From the NCBI GenBank assembly GCA_040754075.1, contig JBFMDH010000011.1, positions 1 to 64,000 on the forward strand: DNA of 64,000 bases, given 5' to 3'. Origin of the DNA: Acidobacteriota bacterium (GTDB taxonomy: Bacteria > Acidobacteriota > Blastocatellia > UBA7656). Both the position numbers and the translations under genes were made by a program. This document shows, one piece after another, positions 7,285 to 16,524 of the stretch. Within the stretch, counting starts at the first letter, position 1; every line of letters starts with the position of its first letter. The notes below the pieces were generated by a model, which ran no database searches, had not been told where the DNA came from, and worked only from the letters and a program-made list of their open reading frames with translations.

Positions 7285-7850
7285 ATCCTCTCAGCAAGGC
7301 GCTCCACTCAATTGCCAAAGACCCGCTTGCCTCGCTAAAGCGGTTTGCGGGATGCTGCAAGTTAAACGCGCACTCAGAAAATTTCAGAGATAGCGGCATC
7401 AATTTGACCTGTCAATCTGCATCGCAGCGGTTCGTTCATTCATGCAATCTGACCGAATGGTCGATGCGCCTGCAACAGGTCTTCAATCGTCTTTGATTTA
7501 TGATGAGCTAATCAAAATACCAATGTTTTGTCCTTTTGTACCTGTTCAGGGAACAAATCGCTCAGTTGATACAGCTCGACTCGAATCTGCTATGCACTGT
7601 TCGGCTCACCTGGAAAATGGCATAGACCTTGCTCTTATCGTAAGTTGTGCGGGTTGCCCCCTCCCCTCTCATGGCGATACCAGAGGACCAAATTCGTCAC
7701 CCTTAATCTATGGGATTGTTTTAACCGTTGATTGAAAGTCGCAACCCAAACTTAAATGAGAGTTTCAACAATTGGAAGAATCGCGTTTCGCTACAACTGG
7801 CGGGTATTTAAAACTGCTTCTCGTTTTGCATAGCGGTTTCCTCTCAAGAA
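7285..7850. other. Gene-free interval before the GGDEF/EAL gene
   Basis: Apart from the end of the repeat, I see no convincing gene here. A 97-codon frame at 7442-7735 has no ribosome binding site and no recognisable features. The interval may hold the promoter of the GGDEF/EAL gene, but no clear -35/-10 pair was found. Confidence 0.4.
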
Positions 7851-10673
7851 ATGGAAGCAAGAATGACACGCATCATCCCCTTAAAACGTCTCACCCAAGC
7901 ACACTGGTTGAGTGATTGGGGCAGTAAACTCACCTTTGCACTCGGCATCTCTGTCACACTCTATATCGTGTGGACAGTTGGCGGTTGGGGTGGCGAGAAA
8001 CTTAAACTGTTCATTTCTTATCTTGGCTTCCTGCCGCTTGGCATCATTTCGTTCATCATTACGTTGCGCGTGTCAGTCCAGAACACGCTGCCCCCAAAAG
8101 CCCGTTGGGCATGGAGAATCATTGCCCTTGCCATTTTGCTTCGCGCCACCGGGAATTGGGTGGGGTTTTACCATGATGTAATTTTAGCCTCCAACGCGGT
8201 CTATGACTGGTCGGAAATCCCTTACATTCTCTATTACCCTGTGCTGTTGTGGGGGGTGTTGAGGTTTCCGATGAAGCAAAAGGGGCGCAAGGTCTGGTTG
8301 ACCTTCGGGTTGGATGCGGCAAGCGTCATGCTTGGCATAGGCATGGTGGTGTGGTATTTCCTGCTGCAACCGATTGCCCTTGCGCCTTACCATGAAGGGT
8401 GGAATCTGATTGCCGCGCTCAGCTACCCGATTGGCGACCTCGCATTGATTTTCGCAATCACCTTCGTTTTACTCAAACAACCTGAAAATAATATTGCCGG
8501 CGCGCTCAACCTGCTCATCTGTTCGCTGTTGATTAATGCCTTTGGGGATTTGGGATTTGGCTACCTGATGTTGCGGGGCGCTTATACAGGCGGCGGCACA
8601 GTGGATGCACTCTTCATCCTGTCGTTTTATCTGATGGCGGTAAGCGCCCAGTATCAATACTGGCACATGAAATTTAAAGACAAATCGCAGCCGGTTCATC
8701 ATCCCCGGCGAAGAATTTTAGCGTTGCTGCCCTACACAGGCGTGGTGTCCGGTTATGGTTTGCTGCTTGGCGTCACCTATATGACCTGGAATACCGGTCA
8801 TTCCGAATCGCTGCATGTGTTAATCCTTTGTGCCATCGGTCTGACCGCGCTGGTCGTGGCGCGACAAATTATTGCGGTCAGAGAAAATGCCCGGTTGCTT
8901 ACCGTTCAAACCCGCCGCCAGAACGAACTGCGTTTCAGTTCGCTGGTGCAGAACTCTTCGGATGTCATTTTCATTACCGATGAACGCATGACCATTCAAT
9001 TTGTCAGTTCATCTATCGAACGCGTCTTTGGCTATCAGTCAGCCGGGTTGGTAGGAATCAATCTGCGGGAGTTGTTGCACACCGATGACCTGGAACCCAC
9101 CGAAGCATTTTTTACCGAAGCGATGTCCTGTTTCGGCGTCACCTCGCCGGTTGAATGGCGCATTCAACACCAACTGGGACATTGGGTATATGTTGAAAGC
9201 ATCGGCAATAATTTAATCAGCGACCCCAATGTGCAGGGCATTGTCATCAACACGCGCGATGTTACAGAGCGCAAAATGCTCGAAGAACAGTTGATTCATC
9301 AGGCGTTTCACGACCCCTTGACGAAACTCGCCAATCGCGAACTTTTCCATGACCGGGTTGAACAGGCGCTGGCGCGCGCGCAACGCAGCCGAAAACCGAT
9401 TACCGTTATGTTCTTAGACCTCGATAATTTTAAGACCATCAACGACAGCATGGGACACACCGAAGGCGATTTGTTATTAAAAACCATTGCCGCGCGCTTG
9501 CAAGCCTGTCTGCGCACAGGCGACACCGCGGCGCGACTGGGCGGCGACGAATTCGCGCTGTTGCTCGAAGATTGCGCGACTGCCGCTGAAGCCATCACCA
9601 TTGCCCGAAGGATTCATAAAACCGTGGAAAAACCTGTCGTGCTTCAGGGCAAAGAAGTCTTCGTAGGAATCAGCATTGGCATCACCTTGAGTTCCGTCGA
9701 TGAGCAGCATGCCAATGTTTTGCTGCGCAACGCCGACACTGCCATGTACACTGCCAAGAGTCGCGGCAAGGGGCGTTATGAAATCTTTGAACCCAGCATG
9801 CATCAAGCCGCTCTCAATCGTCTGGAAATCGAAGCCGCTTTGCGCTATGCCATCGAGCGTCAGGAATTCACCCTGCTCTATCAACCGATTATCGAATTCA
9901 AATCCGGCAAAATTATCGGCACCGAAGCGCTCATTCGCTGGCATCACAAAACCCGTGGCATGGTTGCTCCGAAAGACTTCATTCCGTTAGCCGAAGAGAC
10001 CGGTTTGATTGTCCCCATCGGTCAATGGGTTTTGGAACAGGCTTGCCTGCAATGCAAACGCTGGCACGACGAATTTCCCACACATCTGCCCCTCACCATC
10101 ACCGTCAATCTTTCGGGCAGACAATTGCAGGAACCTGACCTTGCCCGAACGATTGCCAATGCCTTGCAAAAATCCGGTTTGCCGCCCGAAAGTTTGATTC
10201 TGGAGATGACCGAAAGCGTGATGATGCAGGATACCGAAACGACGCTCGATAAATTGAACGAGTTGAAGGCGCTCGGCATTCATCTCGCCATTGATGATTT
10301 CGGTACAGGCTATTCGTCACTGAGTTACCTGCAACGCTTTCCGATTGATATTCTCAAAATCGACCGTTCGTTCATTCACGCCATCAGCAACGGCGCGGAT
10401 GAATCGGCACTGGTGCAAGCCATCATCACGCTGGGACAAACTCTGCGTCTTAGAATCGTTGCCGAAGGCATAGAGTTTTGTGAACAGATAAAAACCTTGC
10501 AGGATTTAGGCTGTGAATTGGGACAGGGCTTTCATTTTTCCAAACCTTTATCGGCTCATGCCATTGCCTGCTACCTGGAAACGCTGCGACATCAATCCGG
10601 TTTCATCCCATCGTTTGAATTACTCGCTTTGAATGAAACCGAGCCAGACATCATCCGCGACCAAGTCCACTAG
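7851..10673 (+). CDS. Membrane-bound PAS-GGDEF-EAL cyclic-di-GMP enzyme
   Basis: A 940-residue protein. The N-terminal 340 residues form about nine membrane helices, an uncharacterised sensory module. A PAS domain with PAC motif follows (about 363-480, LVQNSSDVIFITDE), then a GGDEF domain with start DPLTKLANRELF and intact RLGGDEFALLLE (about 563), and an EAL domain with intact TEALIRW (about 690), DDFGTGYSSLSYL and KIDRSF. Both catalytic signatures are complete, so it could make and degrade cyclic di-GMP, or the GGDEF half could tune the phosphodiesterase. ATG 7863 is an alternative start. Its TAG stop is the first three bases of a repeat copy. Confidence 0.95.
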   Translation: MEARMTRIIPLKRLTQAHWLSDWGSKLTFALGISVTLYIVWTVGGWGGEKLKLFISYLGFLPLGIISFIITLRVSVQNTLPPKARWAWRIIALAILLRATGNWVGFYHDVILASNAVYDWSEIPYILYYPVLLWGVLRFPMKQKGRKVWLTFGLDAASVMLGIGMVVWYFLLQPIALAPYHEGWNLIAALSYPIGDLALIFAITFVLLKQPENNIAGALNLLICSLLINAFGDLGFGYLMLRGAYTGGGTVDALFILSFYLMAVSAQYQYWHMKFKDKSQPVHHPRRRILALLPYTGVVSGYGLLLGVTYMTWNTGHSESLHVLILCAIGLTALVVARQIIAVRENARLLTVQTRRQNELRFSSLVQNSSDVIFITDERMTIQFVSSSIERVFGYQSAGLVGINLRELLHTDDLEPTEAFFTEAMSCFGVTSPVEWRIQHQLGHWVYVESIGNNLISDPNVQGIVINTRDVTERKMLEEQLIHQAFHDPLTKLANRELFHDRVEQALARAQRSRKPITVMFLDLDNFKTINDSMGHTEGDLLLKTIAARLQACLRTGDTAARLGGDEFALLLEDCATAAEAITIARRIHKTVEKPVVLQGKEVFVGISIGITLSSVDEQHANVLLRNADTAMYTAKSRGKGRYEIFEPSMHQAALNRLEIEAALRYAIERQEFTLLYQPIIEFKSGKIIGTEALIRWHHKTRGMVAPKDFIPLAEETGLIVPIGQWVLEQACLQCKRWHDEFPTHLPLTITVNLSGRQLQEPDLARTIANALQKSGLPPESLILEMTESVMMQDTETTLDKLNELKALGIHLAIDDFGTGYSSLSYLQRFPIDILKIDRSFIHAISNGADESALVQAIITLGQTLRLRIVAEGIEFCEQIKTLQDLGCELGQGFHFSKPLSAHAIACYLETLRHQSGFIPSFELLALNETEPDIIRDQVH

Positions 10674-10774
10674 AGCGAACTGCAAAACCATTTACCAAGG
10701 TTAAACAAAACATTCAATGAATCGCCGTCAAAAACCGCTCTCTCAACCGGCTTTCAGCCATCGCAAACCGCTCT
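10671..10774 (+). repeat. Palindromic repeat family 1, copy F (degenerate)
   Basis: Begins TAGAGCGAACTGCAAAACC and ends ATCGCAAACCGCTCT, an inverted pair of ends as in copies A and B. The inner core is worn: CGCCGTCAAAAACCGCTCTC. The first three bases are the stop codon of the GGDEF/EAL gene. Confidence 0.7.
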
Positions 10775-10820
10775 CAATTTTACGGAGCCTTTTTAAATAA
10801 TCGTTCGTATCATCTCGTCT

Positions 10821-11840
10821 ATGATTATTCTGGATGGTTCATATGGCGAAGGCGGCGGGCAAATTCTGCGTACAGCGCTGGCGCTTTCGTTGATTACCGG
10901 AAAAGCTTTTCGCATCGAAAAAATTCGCGCCCGGCGAAAAAATCCCGGCTTGCTCAAACAACATTTGACTTCCGTGTCGGCTGCGGCAACCGTTGGCGAC
11001 GCCGAATTGAACGGCGCAACCTTAGGCTCTCAATATCTCACCTTTACGCCACGCGCCATTAAAGCCGGCGAATACACCTTCGCGATTGGCACAGCCGGAA
11101 GCGCCATGCTGGTTTTGCAAACCATTTTGCCTGCGCTGCTCACAACCGATGCGCCAAGCCTCATTACACTTGAAGGCGGCACCCATAATCCGTTTGCGCC
11201 GCCCTTTGATTTTCTCGCGAAAACTTTTTTGCCGGTTGTCAGTCGTATGGGCGCAAAGGTTTCTGCGCGCCTCGAACGCTACGGTTTTTATCCTGCGGGC
11301 GGCGGCAAAGCGCAGTTTGAAATCCACCCGTGCACACACCTTGCACGGCTTGAACTGACCAGGCGCAGCGAATCGCCCATTAAACGCGCCCGCGCTATCG
11401 TTGCCAACCTGCCGCGTCACATTGCCGAACGCGAACTCGATGTCGTGCGTCGCAAACTCGATTTAGACCGCGACCAGCTTTTTGTTGAAGAGACCGCGAA
11501 CGCCAACGGGCAAGGCAATATCTTGATGATTGAAATCGAGAGCAAAAATATCACAGAGATTTTCACGGCGTTTGGCGAGCGCGGCATCCGCGCCGAAGAT
11601 GTCGCCAGGAAAGCGGTCAACGAAACGCGAAATTATTTGCAAAGCGATGCGGCAGTTGGTGAACATCTTGCCGACCAGTTGTTGTTGCCGATGGCAATCG
11701 GCAGCGGCGGCAGATTTACCGCCAGCGAAATCTCGCTGCACACGAAGACCAATATCGAAGTCATCAAACAATTTCTCAATGTTGAAATTCAGGTAGTGGA
11801 GATCAATAAACATTGCTGGCAGGTTGAAGTGATAAATTGA
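10821..11840 (+). CDS. rtcA: RNA 3'-terminal phosphate cyclase RtcA
   Basis: A 339-residue RtcA of normal length. The enzyme uses ATP to turn an RNA 3'-phosphate into a 2',3'-cyclic phosphate, an end that RtcB can use. It starts with ILDGSYGEGGGQILRTALALS, followed by IRARRKNPGLLKQH and FAIGTAGSAMLVLQT; the AMP-accepting histidine is H282 in EHLADQLLLPMAIG. It lies about 6 kb from rtcB on the same strand but in its own transcription unit, behind a repeat. No strong ribosome binding site is visible. RtcA can act in DNA or RNA end repair as well as RNA ligation support. Confidence 0.96.
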   Translation: MIILDGSYGEGGGQILRTALALSLITGKAFRIEKIRARRKNPGLLKQHLTSVSAAATVGDAELNGATLGSQYLTFTPRAIKAGEYTFAIGTAGSAMLVLQTILPALLTTDAPSLITLEGGTHNPFAPPFDFLAKTFLPVVSRMGAKVSARLERYGFYPAGGGKAQFEIHPCTHLARLELTRRSESPIKRARAIVANLPRHIAERELDVVRRKLDLDRDQLFVEETANANGQGNILMIEIESKNITEIFTAFGERGIRAEDVARKAVNETRNYLQSDAAVGEHLADQLLLPMAIGSGGRFTASEISLHTKTNIEVIKQFLNVEIQVVEINKHCWQVEVIN

Positions 11841-11843
11841 TGC

Positions 11844-11946
11844 GAGCGGTTGAGAAAGCGGTCTTTGACCGCGATTCACCGAGTGACACGGTCAGAGACT
11901 ATTGACTGAAGTTGAGCAAGCGGTCTTTGACCGCGTCTTCAATCAA
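11844..11946 (+). repeat. Palindromic repeat family 1, copy D
   Basis: Contains GAGCGGTTGAGAAAGCGGTCTTTGACCGC near 11845 and GTTGAGCAAGCGGTCTTTGACCGCG near 11912, two half-elements in the same orientation separated by ACGGTCAGAGAC. It lies between the convergent rtcA and DUF5916 genes. Confidence 0.7.
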
Positions 11947-11978
11947 TGGTTTGGCAAGCGACTCTAATCAAATAAATC

Positions 11979-12031
11979 GGGCGCGAAAAGAGTTGCTTAC
12001 CCCCACAGGTGGTCAAGCTCTTTTCGCGCCC
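11979..12031 (-). terminator. Probable bidirectional terminator
   Basis: GGGCGCGAAAAGAG (11979-11992) pairs perfectly with CTCTTTTCGCGCCC (12018-12031), a 14-bp stem with a 25-base loop. It lies 14 bases after the DUF5916 stop codon on the minus strand, with an AT-rich stretch beyond, and between convergent genes. Confidence 0.65.
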
Positions 12032-12044
12032 TTTGGGAAATCTA

Positions 12045-14423
12045 TTAAAAGCGCAACAGGTAACTCATCTTGGCAAAAAATTGTCGTCCGGTTGAAAAGG
12101 TCGGCGCTCCCGTGCGCCGAATCGTTGCGGGCGTCTCATTACTCAAAGCCAGATTTTGATAACCGTCCGTGTACCCGATATACAAAGCGGTGCCGGGATT
12201 GACGAGATAGGTCATCAATAAATCCGCCGCAAAGCGTTTGTCGCGCGTCAGACGAATTAATCGTTCATTGGGCAACACCGCGTTGTAATCAAAAATCGCG
12301 CGCACCGAAAGCGCGCGATTGAATTGATAATTGATTTTCGAGCGCACGATGTGATTGTTGTAAATCACTGTCGGTTTGCTTTCGCCTGCGGGCAGATGAT
12401 TATGGCGCGTCGCCAGCCGGTCAAAGATGTAAAGTTGACTGTAGGAAAATTGCGATGACGGGCGCAGGGTAAACCCCGCCTGACCGTTCAAACTCTTTGC
12501 GCCATAAGGCACGCCTTCATTCGGGAAAAAATTAGCCTGCACGCCGGTCGTCAAATTGGTAAAAAACGACAGCCACCGTAAAAAGCTTGTAGAGAATTGC
12601 AAATCGTTGGTGTGTTCGCGCACCCGCACGCCTGCGAAACTATCGGCGAATTCGGCGCGTCGAATGAACAGAAAAGTATCGCCGCTGAATTGCGCAACAA
12701 AGGGCAGATTCACTCGCCAATCCTGCAAATCACCCTGATGATTCCAGATGCCTTCGGTGTAGAGATTGAAACCATACGATTGCAACTTACCGGTTTTCGG
12801 TCGCCAACGATAGGACATGAAATTATTCACATGGCGAATATCGACGCGCGGCACAAAACCCAGTTGCGCGCGAAATTCAGGACTGCGGTCGGTGTAATTA
12901 AAAAAGTTTTGGAAATATCTGCCCTGCCGGTTCAAATTGACGATGAATGCCGGGGCAGACAGATGTTCGCCATCCAGTTGCTTGGTGTAGCTTTGAATCG
13001 CCTGCCCGTTGAGTACCCAGTTCTGATTTAACTTCCAACGCCCATCGGCAGAAAAAACCCGGTTATGACTTGAAGCAAAATCGCGACTCGTCGCCATCAA
13101 TCCGACGTTCGATTGATTGGGCAGTTGTCTTTGCAATCTGAATACGCCGATGGCGGCGCGTTTGTTATAAAGCGGGTCGCCCGGATTGAAGCGTTTGCCC
13201 GGCGCGCGGTCATCGATTGCGAGGGCGCCGAGTTCCCAGGGTCCGGCTTTACCCGTGAGCCGCGCGCCAAAATCCGGGTCGGCAATCCGACGCGAGAAAA
13301 AGAGATTTTCATAGGCTTGAAAATACCCGGCATTTTCGAGGAAAAACGGGCGTTTTTCGGGAAAGAAGACTTCAAATCGCTGATTGACCGTTACCTGTGG
13401 TTCATCCGATTCGACCTGACTGAAATCCGGGTTAATGGTGACATCCAGGGTAAACGAATCGTGAAACACCATCTTGGCATCAAGACCGCCGCGAAACTCG
13501 GTGTCGGTTTTCAGTCGCGCCGGGTCGAATTCCAAAAAACGCGCGCGCGCAAAAAAGCCATAAGGAATGATTTGAATATTGCGACCGGGAGAAATTTTCT
13601 GCAATCCGTTCATGGTTGCGAACTGTTGTGTAAAGCCTTCGATGCGGCGCGTGACATACGGATAAAAAGAGGTTTCATTATTGCGCGAAATGCCGCGAAT
13701 CAACGCTACGCCCCAGGTCTGCACATCTGCATTATCGAATCGCAAACTCTTAAACGGAATCGCAAACCAGACGACATAACCATCGCCTTCGACCTTGCCT
13801 TCGGAATACCAGACGGTATCGAAACTCATATCATCGTCTTGCCCTTCGGCGACGATGCCATCCATTTGCACGCCGAGCGGATTGCTGCCGAAAAGATAAG
13901 CGCGACGATGGTCATTGAAAGTATCAAGGGTGATGCCGACGAGGTCATCACCGCCGGTGTTTTCGCGTTTGTTCATGTGGGCGCGAATTTTGCCGGGTTC
14001 ATCTTTGCAGACAAAAATCACATAGAGATTTTTATCGTCGTATGAAAGATAGCCGGTGGTCTCCTGACTGGCGGGGATGCCGTCTTGCGGTTCGCGTTGC
14101 AAAAAACCGCTGATTTTCAATTCATCGGGTCGCGATTTGCCTTCGAGATAATCTGCAAGTTTCGGCGCTTGGGTTACTCGCGGAATGTGTATCGAAGGCG
14201 GCGCGGTAATCGGACGCGGTTCATTTGCCGAAAGTTTTTTAAGTTGCGATGACTGTTGCCCGGTGGTCGGGGTTTGCGTATTCGACTCGGTCGCGGGTTG
14301 CGATTTCGCAATCGGTTGTGGTGTGGGTTGATTGGCTTTAGCGGCTTCTTCCTGTGCGCGGCTTGCAATGCTCAAGCAGCACAAAACCAGGAAGCAGCAG
14401 AAAGCGCGGCAGAATTTAAGCAT
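12045..14423 (-). CDS. DUF5916 outer-membrane protein with CBM9-like domain
   Basis: A 792-residue secreted protein. After a signal peptide (to about residue 24) comes a proline/threonine/glutamine-rich linker, then a CBM9-like domain (about 90-260: GYLSYDDKNLYVIFVCKDEP, VGITLDTFNDHRRAYLFGSNPLGVQ) and a long strand-rich DUF5916 region ending in an aromatic residue, as for an outer-membrane barrel. FFPEKRPFFLENAGYF is a family signature. Substrate binding to polysaccharide is inferred from the CBM9-like part. The open frame starts at a TTG (14435), but ATG 14423 has GAGGAG five bases upstream. It closes the operon-like run that starts with the sigma factor. Confidence 0.9.
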   Translation of the reverse strand: MLKFCRAFCCFLVLCCLSIASRAQEEAAKANQPTPQPIAKSQPATESNTQTPTTGQQSSQLKKLSANEPRPITAPPSIHIPRVTQAPKLADYLEGKSRPDELKISGFLQREPQDGIPASQETTGYLSYDDKNLYVIFVCKDEPGKIRAHMNKRENTGGDDLVGITLDTFNDHRRAYLFGSNPLGVQMDGIVAEGQDDDMSFDTVWYSEGKVEGDGYVVWFAIPFKSLRFDNADVQTWGVALIRGISRNNETSFYPYVTRRIEGFTQQFATMNGLQKISPGRNIQIIPYGFFARARFLEFDPARLKTDTEFRGGLDAKMVFHDSFTLDVTINPDFSQVESDEPQVTVNQRFEVFFPEKRPFFLENAGYFQAYENLFFSRRIADPDFGARLTGKAGPWELGALAIDDRAPGKRFNPGDPLYNKRAAIGVFRLQRQLPNQSNVGLMATSRDFASSHNRVFSADGRWKLNQNWVLNGQAIQSYTKQLDGEHLSAPAFIVNLNRQGRYFQNFFNYTDRSPEFRAQLGFVPRVDIRHVNNFMSYRWRPKTGKLQSYGFNLYTEGIWNHQGDLQDWRVNLPFVAQFSGDTFLFIRRAEFADSFAGVRVREHTNDLQFSTSFLRWLSFFTNLTTGVQANFFPNEGVPYGAKSLNGQAGFTLRPSSQFSYSQLYIFDRLATRHNHLPAGESKPTVIYNNHIVRSKINYQFNRALSVRAIFDYNAVLPNERLIRLTRDKRFAADLLMTYLVNPGTALYIGYTDGYQNLALSNETPATIRRTGAPTFSTGRQFFAKMSYLLRF

Positions 14424-14563
14424 AAAACTCCTCAAGGCTTTTTACGAAAGCGTTGTTGTGTCTCTTTTAGGCCGGGGTTTTATGTTTGTGATATAGGCGG
14501 ACTGGTTAATGCACGTCTGCTTTAACGTAAAAATCCGCGCTCAGGTTCGTTTTTTTTGGGGCT

Positions 14564-15196
14564 TCAGTTTGAATCGGATTTTTTCGCTTCTTCGTTCTTT
14601 TTATCCGAATCGTTGTTGGGGTTCTTCTTCTGCTCATCAACATTACTATCCGGGTTGTTATTCGCCTGCCGGTTCTTATTATCGTCGCCGGTAAGCGAAA
14701 TGCCAAGAATTTCGGGCTTTTCTAAAAACTTCGCCAGGAGTTCGGTATCGAATTTGAATTGGACAACGAAGGCTTCCTGGTTTTGCACCGCGACCATTAA
14801 AAACTTCACGTCCTGTTTTTCGGTCATCGAATAGACATAGACGTATTGATTATTTTTAAGTGAAACCACCTGTGCCAATGGGTTCCAATCCTGATGGACA
14901 TTTTTGCGAATGAAGTTGCCGAGATTGTCATCAACTTTCGTGGTCGTGAATTGCAAATCGCGAAGCATCGAAACTTTGAAATTTTTAACGCCCGCCGGTT
15001 TGATTACCTTCACTAAAAATCGCGCGAAGGTAATCATGCCAAAAGCGCTTTGCCCGCGGGCTTTGTAATTCGACTTCAAATACTTCACAAAGGTGCTGTA
15101 GCTTTTATCATCGGGTTTATCGTCTGCGAGGGTGTTCACATTAACCAATGATAAAACGATGATCGCCGCAATAAAGGGAATGATTCTTTTTGCCAT
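14564..15196 (-). CDS. Exported protein, DUF4252-like
   Basis: A 210-residue protein with a signal peptide (MAKRIIPFIAAIIVLSLVNVNTLAD). The middle (about 60-165) follows the same plan as the upstream DUF4252 protein: a helix, a strand with residues about RDLQFTTTKVDD, then WNPLAQVVSLKNNQYVYVYS and a closing strand with FKFDTELLAKFLEKPEILG. The last 40 residues are a low-complexity tail of asparagine, lysine and aspartate. It starts 18 bases after the DUF4252 gene, with AGGAGC before the ATG. Assignment to DUF4252 is by similarity of layout only. Confidence 0.75.
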   Translation of the reverse strand: MAKRIIPFIAAIIVLSLVNVNTLADDKPDDKSYSTFVKYLKSNYKARGQSAFGMITFARFLVKVIKPAGVKNFKVSMLRDLQFTTTKVDDNLGNFIRKNVHQDWNPLAQVVSLKNNQYVYVYSMTEKQDVKFLMVAVQNQEAFVVQFKFDTELLAKFLEKPEILGISLTGDDNKNRQANNNPDSNVDEQKKNPNNDSDKKNEEAKKSDSN

Positions 15197-15214
15197 AGCG
15201 TGTCGCTCCTGAGC

Positions 15215-15838
15215 TTATGGTTTTTTATTCGGGTCTTTTTTATTTGCTTCATCCTGTTGTGCGGGTTGCCCGGTGGCTTGTCTGAGACCAATATCGGGAA
15301 TGCCGAAACGACCTTCGAGTTCCGCAAGTTTTTGCAGGTCAATCGGGCCAACCAGATTGACGACCGTCAAGGCTTTGGTTTCGGTTGCGAGAACCGACAG
15401 ACCGTGAATGATGCTGCCCTGGGTCATCAGAAAAACTTCGACATTCATTTTGTTGCCGTCTTTTTTCTTGTTGATATAGGTGATGATTTTCGCCCACGCC
15501 GGGTTCTGCAGTTGTGAACGAATCGGATTCACATCACTATCCGTAAACACGCCTTCGTTTTCAAACTCGAAGCGTTTGACATATACGCCTTGAATGGTAT
15601 TGAGCAATTCTTTGATTTTTAACTCATCGGGCGTTTTGCCGGGAATGAATTGACTCGCCATCTGGATCAATTCCTTGCCCAACGTGATATCAACGATCTG
15701 CACAGCTTTGTCGTTCAGGTAGTTGAGATTGTCGATGTTGAGTTTGGCGTTTTGCCCGTAGGCGGGTATTGCGCTCAGGGCAAAAAGCATAAGCGCAATA
15801 CCGAAAATTTGTTGGCAAATGGATTTAATGTTGTTCAT
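15215..15838 (-). CDS. DUF4252 domain-containing exported protein
   Basis: A 207-residue protein with a signal peptide ending near AYGQ (about 29). The DUF4252 region spans about 40-185: VYVKRFEFENEGVF, WAKIITYINKKKDGNKMNVEVFL and ALTVVNLVGPIDLQKLAELEGRFGIPDI, the last being the family hallmark. The C-terminus is a lysine/asparagine/aspartate tail. Function is unknown; such genes often sit next to sigma factors, as here. GAGGAGTT seven bases before the ATG supports the start. It is 50 bases downstream of the anti-sigma-like gene. Confidence 0.9.
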   Translation of the reverse strand: MNNIKSICQQIFGIALMLFALSAIPAYGQNAKLNIDNLNYLNDKAVQIVDITLGKELIQMASQFIPGKTPDELKIKELLNTIQGVYVKRFEFENEGVFTDSDVNPIRSQLQNPAWAKIITYINKKKDGNKMNVEVFLMTQGSIIHGLSVLATETKALTVVNLVGPIDLQKLAELEGRFGIPDIGLRQATGQPAQQDEANKKDPNKKP

Positions 15839-15888
15839 AACTCCTCAAATTAACAGTGAAATTCGCAGTCCAAAATTGCTCGAAAAAT

Positions 15889-16524
15889 TTACTTTCCACC
15901 GATTGCCACTTTGCGGGCTTCCGCAAGCAGATTGCTGGCAATTTCCAGAGCTTTGAAAAGTTGCTCTTTTGCCTGTTCGCCGCGTTCGCGTTCTGACATC
16001 GTCATATTTGGGCTGCGTTGCGAAGCGTCATGCGCTTTCGCCACCTGTCCTTCAGGTAAATCGTTTTCAACTTTATGGGGCGCGGCTTTTCGTTTATGTT
16101 CAACCGCAACAATTCTTCTTTCAGGCGCAAATGGTTTCGGCGCGATTTTCGGCGGCGCGAATACTTTGTCGTTCTTTTGCTCACCGCCGCGATTGCCATT
16201 TTCATTTCCGCCAGCAGTTTCGCCCTGGAGGTTGCGATTATCTGTTTTACTGCCCGCCGGTCGATTCACATTTGCAGTGCCGGTCGAAACATCATTGGCT
16301 CTGTCGCGTTGATACTGAACGAACACAATGCCCGCAACCAGTAAAATCGCCGCGCCCGCCATCGCCCAGCGCATCACAGGCATTTGAAACAAGCCGATCA
16401 AGCGTTGCCACAAACTCGGCTTGGGCGCTTGTTCGGCAAGTCGCGCCATTACCCGCGCGGTAAAATCCGCAGAGGGTTGTTCACGGCGAAACATTAATTT
16501 CAATTCATCATCAAGACGGCTCAT
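15889..16524 (-). CDS. Anti-sigma factor-like membrane protein
   Basis: A 211-residue protein with a short N-terminal cytoplasmic part (FTARVMARLAEQ), one membrane helix at about 50-70 (WAMAGAAILLVAGIVFVQY) and a disordered outer part rich in asparagine, lysine and proline. It overlaps the sigma factor gene by four bases, the usual layout for a sigma/anti-sigma pair. No HXXXCXXC zinc motif is seen, so it is not a classic ZAS protein; the role is inferred from position and topology. Confidence 0.75.
   Translation of the reverse strand: MSRLDDELKLMFRREQPSADFTARVMARLAEQAPKPSLWQRLIGLFQMPVMRWAMAGAAILLVAGIVFVQYQRDRANDVSTGTANVNRPAGSKTDNRNLQGETAGGNENGNRGGEQKNDKVFAPPKIAPKPFAPERRIVAVEHKRKAAPHKVENDLPEGQVAKAHDASQRSPNMTMSERERGEQAKEQLFKALEIASNLLAEARKVAIGGK

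Noticed and set aside
7442-7735. 97-codon frame in a long gap
   Set aside because: No ribosome binding site, no domain, and amino-acid composition unlike the neighbours. A chance frame is more likely.
13113-14045. 310-codon open frame on the plus strand
   Set aside because: It lies fully antisense to the DUF5916 gene, whose domains and signal peptide are clear. It has no ribosome binding site or recognisable protein features.
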